The position numbers and the translations under genes were made by a program. The notes below the pieces were generated by a model. That model was not told where the DNA came from and did not search any database. It saw nothing but the letters and a program-made list of their open reading frames with translations. Below, in pieces: positions 18,153 through 26,898 of a DNA stretch of 64,000 bases. Source of the DNA: Parendozoicomonas callyspongiae (GTDB lineage: Bacteria; Pseudomonadota; Gammaproteobacteria; Pseudomonadales; Endozoicomonadaceae); assembly GCF_023502345.1 (NCBI RefSeq), contig NZ_JAMFLX010000013.1, positions 1 through 64,000 of the forward strand. Reading direction: 5' to 3'. Every line of letters starts with the position of its first letter. Position 1 is the first letter of the stretch.

Positions 18153-20180
18153 TTACTGGACCATAAACTCGGGGCTGGTTCCTGTGAATGCCTTGATCTT
18201 GCCAGTAAAAATGGTTTCTTTATTCCCTTTGTGAACTATCCGGTATTTCCCGGAAGGTGTTCCCTCAGGAATCTGCCATTGAATAATTGCCTGGCTGGTT
18301 CCCCAGAAGCCATCAATCCGCTTCCAGTTGTATTTGGTTTCCCAGTCATTATCCACAGCCACGGTTCTCCATTCTGAACCACTCCAGCGTTGAACTTCCA
18401 GGTATGTATCGTTGGTTTTCAGATCATTGCGGGGATGTCCTGTCCAGAAGCGAACCTGCACCTGCTGGCCTGGAGAATAAACACTCTTCACTTCATCCTT
18501 CTCAACAACCTGACCAAATCTCTTGCCGATCGGTGTCTGGTCATAAACGACGCCAGTAGTAAAGTTGAGCTGGAAACCACTCAGATCTCTTGGTTGGGTT
18601 TCATCTGTAATCGCTTCCCCTTCTCTCATTGCAGAGGCCATGGTTGCAAATGTCTGCTGATAGGCTGGCAGGGTCCATGGGCCAAAATGTGTTGAGCCGC
18701 CTTCATAATGCTGAAGGGCATACTCTTCCGGAGTTGTGACATACCCGGCATAGGCGTTGGACAGCCCGGCAATAGCAGCGTACTCAACCTTACCAGTTAA
18801 CTCATTGAGTGCGGCATTGCGGATACGGCGTCCAGACATAACAGTAAACTCACCAGGCACAGCCAGAACTGCAAACTGTCCTATGCGCAGAATCGAGGCT
18901 GGCAGAACTTCAGGTGTCCATGGGTAAGGAATACCGCGGCCTGTTGCCAGAAGAACTGGTTTTGGCAGCTGGCACTCACGATCTTCCTGAGTCGGGAAGA
19001 AAATCAGTGTAGAAAGAATTTTTGATAAGAGGTTGGGTTCAATCTGGCCTTCATACCAGGGGACATCAACAGGAGATGCATCTTCTGTGCTGCCTGCTGC
19101 AAATGAATAACCGAGAGCTGCTGTACAGGTTTGTCTTGGTTGCCCATCAGCAAAATAGCTGCCATCAACAACCTGCTTGCTGTAATCACGGTAGGTGAAT
19201 CGGAAATCGATTGGCCCTTCAAGCTGGATATCGCCGGTGGAATAAAGATTCCAGGCACTGTTGAACTGTCGTTCACCAATTATGCGGGTATTTTCAAACT
19301 CATTGGCGGTAGGGCCACTGCCATTCAGCCAAAGGTTGGATGTCACATCACCATTGTTACCCTGGGCAAAAGCGGCAACAAAATCATCGTGTCCTAGCTC
19401 CGCCATCTTATTCTCGAACAGGTACTGGGCATAGCCTTTATGGTCGGATGAAAGCAGAGTATTGCTGATACTCATAGAGGTAGGGTGTACAGAAAACCAG
19501 TTGATTGCACCTATCGGTTTATCTGCCTGCATGAACCTCAATGTGTACATATCAGGATCTATGCTGCTGCCATACCTGCTTCTTTCTTCAGCAGGATTGT
19601 TTTCATAGGCTTTTATACTGCGATTAATACTGGCGTTATGCAGCTCCCCCTTGCTGATGTAAATGCGCCCTGGAGCAAGTGAGTTATGAGCCTGCCCAAT
19701 AGCTGCAATAATGCCTTCGACCATGACATCAAAGTTCTGCTCAATATGGCCGCCGATGGTGAAGTTATAGAGCGTATAGTGCGACTGACCACCGATAGAT
19801 GAGTGGGTATGGGTTGCAGAAAGAACAACGTTATCGTCGCTATAAAGCCCTGGATAAAGCTGTTCAAGCTTTGCAGTGACAGCCTGCTTGACTGACTGGA
19901 AAACCATTCCGGCATCAACGTTAACAAAGACAACCCGCTTGCCATAAGGCTCGGCAACTATAAACGCCCGGGCATACTGTCGTGTATGAATACCGCTACT
20001 TTTCTGTTTAATATCGGCATAACCCATCATGCCGATTTCTGCTGCAGTGCCGGAGATATCCCACTTGCCGACACCAATATGATAATTGTCAATATCACTG
20101 GCAAAGGAGAAAGAACTCAGTAGGGGAATGAGACATAAAGCAAAGTACTGCCATAATCGCGTAGCTGAAATTATTCTCAT
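18153..20180 (-). CDS. neutral ceramidase, secreted
   Basis: 675 residues from the ATG at 20178-20180, which opens a signal peptide (WQYFALCLIPLLSSFSFA); the frame extends upstream without reason. It follows the neutral/alkaline ceramidase family throughout: VGKWDISGTAAEIGMMGYAD, zinc ligand His in SATHTHSSIGGQSHY, WFSVHPTSMS, PGEFTVMSG, NAYAGYVTTPEEY, and a C-terminal Ig-like domain. These enzymes hydrolyse ceramide to sphingosine and fatty acid. The nucleophile motif, usually G-(D/N)-(V/L)-S-P-N, reads GDVTSN here (Thr codon 19341-19343, residue 280). Bacteria rarely make ceramide, so host sphingolipid is the likely substrate (inference). Confidence 0.9.
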   Translation of the reverse strand: MRIISATRLWQYFALCLIPLLSSFSFASDIDNYHIGVGKWDISGTAAEIGMMGYADIKQKSSGIHTRQYARAFIVAEPYGKRVVFVNVDAGMVFQSVKQAVTAKLEQLYPGLYSDDNVVLSATHTHSSIGGQSHYTLYNFTIGGHIEQNFDVMVEGIIAAIGQAHNSLAPGRIYISKGELHNASINRSIKAYENNPAEERSRYGSSIDPDMYTLRFMQADKPIGAINWFSVHPTSMSISNTLLSSDHKGYAQYLFENKMAELGHDDFVAAFAQGNNGDVTSNLWLNGSGPTANEFENTRIIGERQFNSAWNLYSTGDIQLEGPIDFRFTYRDYSKQVVDGSYFADGQPRQTCTAALGYSFAAGSTEDASPVDVPWYEGQIEPNLLSKILSTLIFFPTQEDRECQLPKPVLLATGRGIPYPWTPEVLPASILRIGQFAVLAVPGEFTVMSGRRIRNAALNELTGKVEYAAIAGLSNAYAGYVTTPEEYALQHYEGGSTHFGPWTLPAYQQTFATMASAMREGEAITDETQPRDLSGFQLNFTTGVVYDQTPIGKRFGQVVEKDEVKSVYSPGQQVQVRFWTGHPRNDLKTNDTYLEVQRWSGSEWRTVAVDNDWETKYNWKRIDGFWGTSQAIIQWQIPEGTPSGKYRIVHKGNKETIFTGKIKAFTGTSPEFMVQ

Positions 20181-20407
20181 GATAATGAATACCACTTGGT
20201 TATTATTGTTATTACCAAAACATCTGGTAGCCAGTTGTTTTGTGCTGGTCAGCTCCAGAACTGAACGTCTGGGTCTTCGCTGAACAATGATTGTACAATC
20301 TCCAATCATTCAACGACATCGGTCTTATTTGACGGAGGTAAATAGACTTCGCAAATAAGTGAATTATCTGGAGATTAGCTATAAATGGAATTAGGAACTG
20401 AGAGGTG

Positions 20408-21454
20408 TTAATCAGTCTTGACACTTGCGGGTGAAGGTTCGATTCCAGGGGAAAGTTTTGTGATTTTCCATCCCCGATATTTCATAAGAGTTTGCATGCC
20501 ACCATCATCAACCAGATGAGCAGCCCCTACCAGGGTAAATATTTTGCAACCATGGTTATCTGCAACAGCTTTCTCCAGGCTGTCACACATGACACAATTT
20601 CTTGCGGTAAGCTCAGGGTGATACCATTTATCGTAATGGTCTCTCTTATGATCCTGGGCTATTTTTGTATAGTTCTCCAGCCATTTGACCAGACAGGGTG
20701 CCTTACGGTTCCAGAACAACTGAATGTCTTCGAATGTTTTTCCTTCTACTCGCTGATTGGCCTCCTGTATTTCCTTCAGGTGTTCATCGGGTGGTTCCAG
20801 ACCAATCACTTTGGTTGAAGCCCCCTTCAGCTCAATAAAGTGATCTTCCATTGATGTTACTTTCCAGCCAAGCTTTGTCAGCCACTGCCGGGAAAGGTGC
20901 CGTCTGAAGTACAAATGGCCTGCTGCCCACCATTGAGATTGGTCAGTCATTCCCAATGCTTCACAAAATGACAGATAGAGCTGTTTGTTTTCAAGGGTTA
21001 GATAGTCTGGAATTTTATAACGCAGCTCTCTCAGTGTTTGTTTAAATGCCTCTTTTTGCTGAGGCGGGATATCATCTTCCAGAGCCAGAAAATCTGAAGC
21101 CTGCACAAGCGCTTTCACTTGTTTGGGAACTGGAAATTGGTCAATGTCTGTTAAATGAATTGAACCATAAAAGTAAATTTTTGATGAGCAGCCATCCTTT
21201 GTTGCTATCCACAGTGATCTTCCATCCGGCATTTTTTGAATATCTGAAATAGAGGCAATCTGACGATTGGCAAGATCTTTCAACGTCTGAGTTAAATCTT
21301 TCTGGTAATTACTGTAACGATCTTCCTGTATATGTAGAGCGGATTTGAGATAGCTCTCTGTGGTCTGATTTGATACTAACTTTTCATTTGACTTGCTTTG
21401 CTGAAGCTGCAGACTTTCATGCTGTGGTACTTCTCTATTAACGGTGCTTTGCAT
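20408..21454 (-). CDS. TraB/GumN family protein
   Basis: 348 residues from an ATG preceded by GGGAGG eight bases upstream; a Met eight codons earlier has no such site. TraB/GumN features are seen: YGSIHLTD near the start of the domain, RNCVMCDSLEKAV, and FTLVGAAHLVDDGGMQTLMKYRGW at the end. Members are thought to be metal-dependent proteases of the EreA/ChaN-like or Tiki fold; the bacterial role is unknown. No signal peptide is present, and the N-terminus is Gln/Ser-rich. It lies upstream of the ceramidase on the same strand with a 227-bp gap. Confidence 0.75.
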   Translation of the reverse strand: MQSTVNREVPQHESLQLQQSKSNEKLVSNQTTESYLKSALHIQEDRYSNYQKDLTQTLKDLANRQIASISDIQKMPDGRSLWIATKDGCSSKIYFYGSIHLTDIDQFPVPKQVKALVQASDFLALEDDIPPQQKEAFKQTLRELRYKIPDYLTLENKQLYLSFCEALGMTDQSQWWAAGHLYFRRHLSRQWLTKLGWKVTSMEDHFIELKGASTKVIGLEPPDEHLKEIQEANQRVEGKTFEDIQLFWNRKAPCLVKWLENYTKIAQDHKRDHYDKWYHPELTARNCVMCDSLEKAVADNHGCKIFTLVGAAHLVDDGGMQTLMKYRGWKITKLSPGIEPSPASVKTD

Positions 21455-21576
21455 TGTATTTTCCTCCCTTTCAGCCATGGGCTGCGGGCAATTTAAAATT
21501 TTTGAAACTGAGGGTCACTAACTATTCAGTCAGAACCTATCCTGTGGCAGCAACCGCAAAATTTTTACACCTATCT

Positions 21577-21607
21577 ATACTCCGAGGACTACGTTTATCG
21601 GGAGTAT
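21577..21607 (+). promoter_or_regulatory. hairpin covering the ribosome-binding site of the next gene
   Basis: ATACTCC (21577-21583) can pair with GGAGTAT (21601-21607). The right arm contains the GGAG that would serve as ribosome-binding site for the ATG at 21614. The pairing could gate translation of the secreted protein. Confidence 0.4.
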
Positions 21608-21613
21608 TTAGAA

Positions 21614-22828
21614 ATGAGCCACTTGCATTTTTGTATTTTTACGGCTTCTTTGCTGAGTGTTTCATTGGCAGTCATGTTGTCAGGTAGTGCCTTTGGATCA
21701 GGCAAAAAAACTGCTGCCAGTACCCCCCCCCCTCAAGTTTTTGGAGCAAAAGGAGGGCCGTACCGAGGAATGTTGCCCCGGACCGATGGCTCGGGTATAA
21801 AATTATCAAAAGGGCTCTCACAATCAAAACTTGAGCAAGAGCTTCTAACACCGACGGAGAAGAAAAAACAAATCAGGAGGAAAATTCATCATCACTTTCA
21901 AGCCCAAAAAAAAGGCCGCATGAGAGAAACATTTAAGAACGACAGGCAAGTCGTACACCCCTTACAGAGCTATCTTGCTGTGGGAACCTTTTTGTTCACG
22001 GCAGGCACCAAAGGCCGGGATAAGCGTAGACTAAAAGTTGCATCAGGAGGAAGCCAGGAGGATGTTCCAGATGTGATGCGTTCTCCACTTCCACGGCTTG
22101 CCTCTGATTATTTGAAGACAAGTCGGGCTAAGAGTGATAGCAAACGAAAGAGAAAGGGAATAACGAAAACTGGAGTGGCTCCAATAAGTATTGAAGACTA
22201 CAGTTTTTCACCCACTATTCTTAGGTTGCCAGCTATGGCTAGCCTCAGGAAAAATGGGTGGTCACGAGATGACCAGTTCATGTTTGGAAAAACTATTCTC
22301 TTAGTAAACAAAAAAACACCTGATACGGTCTTGAATGATATATGTGAAGTTGAGATAGATGTGGAACGGCTTTCCGACGATATGCGGGTTTTTTACTGGT
22401 TTTCTAAAGCAATTGATGCCTTTGAAAATAGTAACTCTCAATATTATGAAGAGTGTTACTATCAGTTGATACAGATGATTAGTTTTAATTTGTTTCATGC
22501 TGAAATTTTTGTAGATTGGCTTAATGCGTTACACCAAGAGGGTGAGAGCAGCGTAAGCTGCTTTTATGACACAATCAGTCGTTTGGTCGTTGGATTTGAA
22601 CGCTTTAGACTGGAAGGTTCAGATACAACAACTCTTCACTGTGTTGCGGAAACTCTGGCTCAATCCCGGCCTGAAGTATTTCAGGTTATTGAAAGGATAG
22701 GTAAGATAAACCTTCGCACCTTATTCCCACTAAGGTCAAAGGTTTCTTATACCGGAAAACACCATAAAAAAAGTATGGTTGAAGAGCAATTGAAAAAAAG
22801 TATGGAATCTTTAGCTTTAGAATCATGA
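21614..22828 (+). CDS. secreted protein of unknown function with poly-C tract
   Basis: 404 residues. The start is set by GGAG nine bases upstream. The N-terminus (FCIFTASLLSVSLAVMLSGSAFG) is a signal peptide. Just after it, codons for Thr-Pro-Pro-Pro are written with ten consecutive C bases (21723-21732). The middle is very basic (KKKQIRRKIHHHFQAQKKG, SDSKRKRKG), and the last third looks globular and helical. No family is recognised. It may be an exported effector. The C tract could switch the frame on and off by slippage. Confidence 0.6.
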   Translation: MSHLHFCIFTASLLSVSLAVMLSGSAFGSGKKTAASTPPPQVFGAKGGPYRGMLPRTDGSGIKLSKGLSQSKLEQELLTPTEKKKQIRRKIHHHFQAQKKGRMRETFKNDRQVVHPLQSYLAVGTFLFTAGTKGRDKRRLKVASGGSQEDVPDVMRSPLPRLASDYLKTSRAKSDSKRKRKGITKTGVAPISIEDYSFSPTILRLPAMASLRKNGWSRDDQFMFGKTILLVNKKTPDTVLNDICEVEIDVERLSDDMRVFYWFSKAIDAFENSNSQYYEECYYQLIQMISFNLFHAEIFVDWLNALHQEGESSVSCFYDTISRLVVGFERFRLEGSDTTTLHCVAETLAQSRPEVFQVIERIGKINLRTLFPLRSKVSYTGKHHKKSMVEEQLKKSMESLALES

Positions 22829-22944
22829 TGCTATTTATTGCAAATGGCCCTTTCGTGAACAACATCATGACCTAATGAACACTTGTGCTTTTCGAGCCTG
22901 ATCAATGCTATCGTGACATTGATTTGAAAACCGGATATACAGCT

Positions 22945-23538
22945 ATGACTAAGTGGGATGAGAGATACAAAGCCGAAGAGTATATCTATGGCAAAGAGCC
23001 AAATGATTTTCTGCGTCAGCATTATCAGGTCATTCCCAAAGGAAAGGTGCTTTGCCTGGCAGAGGGGGAAGGCCGTAATGCTGTGTTCCTTGCCTCTCAG
23101 GGATATACAGTAACGGCGGTTGATAACTCCTCTGTTGGTCTAAAAAAAGCCAAGGAGTTTGCTGCTGAAAAGGGCGTTTCAATAGATTTCATTCATGCTG
23201 ATCTAGCGGAATATGATATTGGTTCGAATCAGTGGGATGGCATTGTTTCCATTTTCTGCCATTTGCCCAAACCTCTCAGAAAGGATGCTCATTCAAAGGT
23301 TGTTCAAGGGCTGAAGAGCAACGGAATATTTCTCCTTGAGGCTTATACGCCAGCACAGCTGGAGTTTGGAACCGGTGGTCCACCGACAGAAGATCTGCTG
23401 ATGACAGCGGATGCTCTTGACCAGGATTTGACAGGTTTGCAGTTCCTGCACCTGCAGGAAACAGAACGTGAGGTTGTTGAGGGAACATATCACACCGGGC
23501 ATGCAGCTATTGTTCAGGTATTGGCCAAAAAGCCCTAG
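22945..23538 (+). CDS. class I SAM-dependent methyltransferase
   Basis: 197 residues from the ATG at 22945; the frame is open to a GTG at 22885. The start MTKWDERYKAEEYIYGKEPN is typical of the TehB/thiopurine-like methyltransferase group. The SAM-binding motif I is VLCLAEGEGRNAVFLASQG, followed by acidic VTAVDNSSV and motif IFCHLP. Substrate unknown; tellurite or small-molecule detoxification has been described for relatives. The GNAT gene follows after about 100 bp. Confidence 0.82.
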   Translation: MTKWDERYKAEEYIYGKEPNDFLRQHYQVIPKGKVLCLAEGEGRNAVFLASQGYTVTAVDNSSVGLKKAKEFAAEKGVSIDFIHADLAEYDIGSNQWDGIVSIFCHLPKPLRKDAHSKVVQGLKSNGIFLLEAYTPAQLEFGTGGPPTEDLLMTADALDQDLTGLQFLHLQETEREVVEGTYHTGHAAIVQVLAKKP

Positions 23539-23644
23539 AAAATCGCCTTTTTTGCCTGGGGGTTTACATAATCTTTATATTCTTCCCCGGAAACTAGCGA
23601 TATGATGAGATCGCGGAATAAAAAAATAATAAGGAGGAACAGGA

Positions 23645-24178
23645 ATGTTTCGAAAAGAAGTCGATTCTGATATTAATCTGGTATTCCTCCAGGAATCCCT
23701 GACAGATGATCTCTATGAGCTGGTTGCACACGACAGGGAATACCTGAATAAGTGGATGCCCTGGTCTCCCCTGATTAAAACAGCTGAAGACACCCGTGCG
23801 TTTATCAATAAATCAATCAAGGATTTTGCTGAGGGCAAATCCATGGTTTGCGCTATTGAGTATCAGCATCGCATTGTTGGTGTGATCAGCTTCAACAAGA
23901 TTCATAAGCACCTGAAAAAGGTTGAAATTGGTTTCTGGATCAGCTCCAGTTACCAGGGGCATGGCATTGTGACCCGTGCCTGCCGGCAGATGATTAAACA
24001 TGCCTTTACCAACTTGGGGATGGAGAAAATCCAGATCTCAGCCGCTACCGGTAATGCTGCCAGCAGAAATGTCTGCCTGCGTTTGGGGATGACTCTTGAG
24101 GGAGTGATTACCAATGCAGAAAACCTGCATGGCAAGATTGTCAATCATGCGGTTTATGGGCTGGCTAAAGAGGGGTAA
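23645..24178 (+). CDS. GNAT acetyltransferase, RimJ/RimL type
   Basis: 177 residues with a strong ribosome-binding site (AAGGAGG) upstream. The GNAT fold is clear: ISFNKIHKHLKKVEIGFWISSSYQGHGIVTRACRQMI contains motif A with the acetyl-CoA loop Q-G-x-G-I, and ISAATGNAASRNVCLRLGM is motif B. This arrangement is that of RimL/RimJ ribosomal-protein N-acetyltransferases and related serine acetyltransferases. The specific target is not determinable. It is followed immediately by a broken GFA-family gene. Confidence 0.85.
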   Translation: MFRKEVDSDINLVFLQESLTDDLYELVAHDREYLNKWMPWSPLIKTAEDTRAFINKSIKDFAEGKSMVCAIEYQHRIVGVISFNKIHKHLKKVEIGFWISSSYQGHGIVTRACRQMIKHAFTNLGMEKIQISAATGNAASRNVCLRLGMTLEGVITNAENLHGKIVNHAVYGLAKEG

Positions 24179-24184
24179 GTTGTA

Positions 24185-24462
24185 AGCCTCAAGTGTCATT
24201 GCGGAAATATCAGGCTTGCTGTTGAGGCTAAGCCTGAGACTCTGACCCGCTGAACTGCTCGATGTGCAATCGGTATGGCTCTGTCCGGGGTTATTACCTA
24301 CCAGAGAAAGTGAGCATGGAACACGAGTACGAACAGCCGAAAACCGACTTCTTGGGTGATTACCACATTGACTTTCATCACGATAAAGGGTGGGATTGGA
24401 ACACACTTACCCACCATGATTTCTGGACGATTGACGCTTCATCATCTCTTTGCATCAATTAG
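24185..24462 (+). pseudogene. GFA/CENP-V family gene, frameshifted
   Basis: Reading from 24185 gives S-L-K-C-H-C-G-N-I-R-L-A-V-E then a TGA at 24251. Shifting by one base there restores N-C-S-M-C-N-R-Y-G-S-V-R-G-Y-Y-L-P-E-K-V. Together these give the zinc-binding C-x-C-G ... C-x-C-S-x-C pattern of the GFA (glutathione-dependent formaldehyde-activating-like) family, with one base missing between 24252 and 24253. No start codon precedes the first segment (GTA where ATG would be expected). The distal part, read to 24462, lacks the family's later C-x-x-C-G. The gene is a decayed relic behind the GNAT gene. Confidence 0.7.
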
Positions 24463-24496
24463 TAACGGCACCTCTAAAATAAATAGACGAAAAAGT

Positions 24497-25555
24497 TTAC
24501 GGAAGAATTTCAGTGAAACTCGCTGCATAGCCGTAGTATGGGTGGAGATTATTATATCCTCTGGATTTGCTGCCGAAACTACCTTGACTTAATCTATATC
24601 TTAGACGGTGCTGAGATATAAGATTGCCAAGAAGCACCTCAGATTTAGGTGCAAATGCTTCTGTAGAGTCTAGTGATACTCCCTTAAAGTCACTTGATTT
24701 TTCATCTTTGCGATAGATACCTGATATATCGTCTTTACTGAGTGTTGCTGGATCGACATCCCTCAAAGGACGGCCATCTATTAAAGCATAATCATCCAAT
24801 GGAAAACCAAATCTTACTTCTCCTATATGAGTAGCTATACCGGTATCAAATAATGTTGTTTTATTTCCTAAAAAAAATTGAATAATTTTCAAAGTGTTCA
24901 AGCACGTAGTTGTGTATACACCCTTCTCCCTGAAAAAAGGTTTGACATTTGCTGCAGACTTTATGACTTTTGCATGATCACTTTCTTTATTAAAATGTAT
25001 AACGAAAGACAAGCTAAAGAACTCACAACATTCCGCTCCTAAACCTTCACCATCAAGAGACTTTCTCTTATTTAAATCTGGGGATTCGTTACTGTATAAT
25101 ACTAGTTTTAATTTAAATTTATTGCCTGGCAACGTCTTGTTTAATATAAAAAATCCTAACTTATCTTTATCTAAATCGTTAAGAGTACGCTCAATATTAG
25201 ACTCTTGGGTACAGCGAAATGTACTGATAGTATGAAAAATCCTGCCATTCTGATCAGTTATGGGGAGTTCTAAACAAGTTAGTCCTTCAAGGATCGTATT
25301 GTGATCAAGACTAGATATAAATTGTCTCATCTTTTCATTAATAGATTTTGATATATCTGCATGTACAGTAGGCTGATGATAAGTGCAAGATCTTTCTTCT
25401 AGACTGTTTTTTTGTGGTGTACAAGAATAACCTTCAGGTGTGCCAGCTATAATTTCATCTGGTTCTACTGAAAAAATTTCTATCTCTGTTGCTTTAACGT
25501 CTAGTTCACCACTCTGTCTTACATGGGGAGCACCCGCTGTATAATCAAGATTCAT
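24497..25555 (-). CDS. hypothetical protein, AT-rich
   Basis: 352 residues from an ATG preceded by GAGGGA eight bases upstream; six codons further up only a TTG is available. No signal peptide, membrane segment or known motif is recognised. It is a soluble mixed alpha/beta-looking protein with several Cys in the first third. The base composition is clearly AT-richer than the neighbouring metabolic genes, as with the other orphan proteins here. It could be an effector or a horizontally acquired gene; the sequence does not say which. Confidence 0.55.
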   Translation of the reverse strand: MNLDYTAGAPHVRQSGELDVKATEIEIFSVEPDEIIAGTPEGYSCTPQKNSLEERSCTYHQPTVHADISKSINEKMRQFISSLDHNTILEGLTCLELPITDQNGRIFHTISTFRCTQESNIERTLNDLDKDKLGFFILNKTLPGNKFKLKLVLYSNESPDLNKRKSLDGEGLGAECCEFFSLSFVIHFNKESDHAKVIKSAANVKPFFREKGVYTTTCLNTLKIIQFFLGNKTTLFDTGIATHIGEVRFGFPLDDYALIDGRPLRDVDPATLSKDDISGIYRKDEKSSDFKGVSLDSTEAFAPKSEVLLGNLISQHRLRYRLSQGSFGSKSRGYNNLHPYYGYAASFTEILP

Positions 25556-25873
25556 ATTTAATCCCTCAATCAATTAACTGTTCAAAAACTTTATATCAAA
25601 TATCAGAACCCAGTGAATAACAACAATGTAGGAATGCATAACAAACCCTGAATCCGTGATTTCACATCACAAAAATCTTCAAAAAACCCTCGCGGTACAG
25701 TAAGCGGTCAAATTTCAGCGCCTACAAAACACTAAAAACATAGGTCATGTTTGCTTCGATTCATTCACTGGAGTGGTGTGAGGCAGAAAAACTGATCTTC
25801 GGGATGCGTTGCCAGTCCTGCTGTGTCTGACCGATAATCGGGCACATCAAACCAACGTGTAAGAGGAATGCCC
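25556..25873. other. intergenic region between divergent genes
   Basis: This 318-bp stretch lies between the AT-rich orphan gene (leftward) and yciI (rightward) and should carry promoters for both. Only a short inverted repeat, GTGAT (25656-25660) / ATCAC (25666-25670), is visible. No gene is seen. Confidence 0.4.
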
Positions 25874-26173
25874 GTGCTTTACGCTGTAATGACTCAAGAT
25901 GTAGAGAACTCTCTGCCGCTGCGAAAAACTGCCCGAGAAGGCCATCTGGCACGGTTGCAGGATCTTAAAGCGCAGGGCCGCTTGATTATGGCAGGGCCTT
26001 TCCCTGCAATTGACAGCAATGATCCGGGTGAAGCAGGCTTCACCGGAAGTTTGATTGTCGCTGAATTTGAAAGTCTGGAAGAAGCACAGGCCTGGGCCGA
26101 CACTGATCCTTACGTTGCAGCTGGCGTGATTGCCAGGGCAACGGTAAAACCTTTCAAGAAAGTTCTGCCTTGA
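25874..26173 (+). CDS. yciI: YciI family protein
   Basis: 99 residues from the GTG at 25874. This start is preferred over the ATG at 25868 because AGAGGA (25862-25867) is correctly spaced only for the GTG and because the family begins M-L-Y-x-x. The protein reads M-L-Y-A-V-M-T-Q-D, then [21 protein letters not shown] and [21 protein letters not shown], which is the ferredoxin-like YciI fold with its conserved His and Asp. The function of the E. coli protein is not established. Confidence 0.87.
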   Translation: MLYAVMTQDVENSLPLRKTAREGHLARLQDLKAQGRLIMAGPFPAIDSNDPGEAGFTGSLIVAEFESLEEAQAWADTDPYVAAGVIARATVKPFKKVLP

Positions 26174-26176
26174 TGA

Positions 26177-26731
26177 CTAAAAGTTAGCAATTACTCTGCT
26201 GCAGGTTTCGTTGTATCGGGCAATCATATTTGAAATGCACTGAAGCATCAGGTTGTCATGCTCCTGATCCCGCAGCAGATCATCAATGGTATTGTGCCAG
26301 TTAAATTTGCTCTGTTCTCTGGCCGCCTCGGCTTCCTTGTAAGCTGCTTCAATACGGGCCTGATGATAGCGATCATGGGCCATAAAGAGTTCCCGTAAAG
26401 CATCTCCAATAGTCTGGCTGGTCTTGATACTGCTGCTGCCTGCTTTTGAAAGCCGCTGCAGTGCTTCAAAGGTTTCCAGTTTATTTCCCGCAGCAGCATT
26501 CTGCCAGAGATTGGCAATTTCTCGTTTTGCCGCTGGCAGGTTTGTGAGGAATGGCGCTGCTGCTGAAGTGTGTGATACTCCCCTTTGCAGCCAGCGGCTA
26601 CCAGGATAGCGGGGAACTGTGGTTTTATCCCGGTATTGCTCTACATGATTGACCCATGCATCCCAGGCAGCATGAATATTCTCTTGGGAAAACGCCTGAT
26701 AGCGATGATTTCTAACCGGTGATAAAAACAT
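26177..26731 (-). CDS. hypothetical helical protein
   Basis: 184 residues from an ATG with GGAG six bases upstream; the frame runs further to 26842 without another well-placed site. The protein is helical, Ala/Gln/Arg-rich, with a likely coiled coil (MAHDRYHQARIEAAYKEAEAAREQ). No signal peptide or known domain is recognised. It converges on yciI with a 3-bp gap between stops, and is divergent from the M19 dipeptidase gene. Confidence 0.55.
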   Translation of the reverse strand: MFLSPVRNHRYQAFSQENIHAAWDAWVNHVEQYRDKTTVPRYPGSRWLQRGVSHTSAAAPFLTNLPAAKREIANLWQNAAAGNKLETFEALQRLSKAGSSSIKTSQTIGDALRELFMAHDRYHQARIEAAYKEAEAAREQSKFNWHNTIDDLLRDQEHDNLMLQCISNMIARYNETCSRVIANF

Positions 26732-26898
26732 GGTCCACTCCATATATAGTGAATAACCAGTTAGACCATTTTCGGCCTGAAAAGTTGATTGCTTGCCAGC
26801 ATTGCTCACATGGCTGTTACGCCAACAAAACACAGGCTGCACTGTTCTAAAAATCTGTTTTAGAATGGAGGCTTCAAGAAAAAATAAGAATAAATCCT

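Noticed and set aside
24356-24592. 78-residue open frame after the GFA remnant
   Set aside because: It overlaps the GFA pseudogene in another frame and the end of the opposite gene; no motif.
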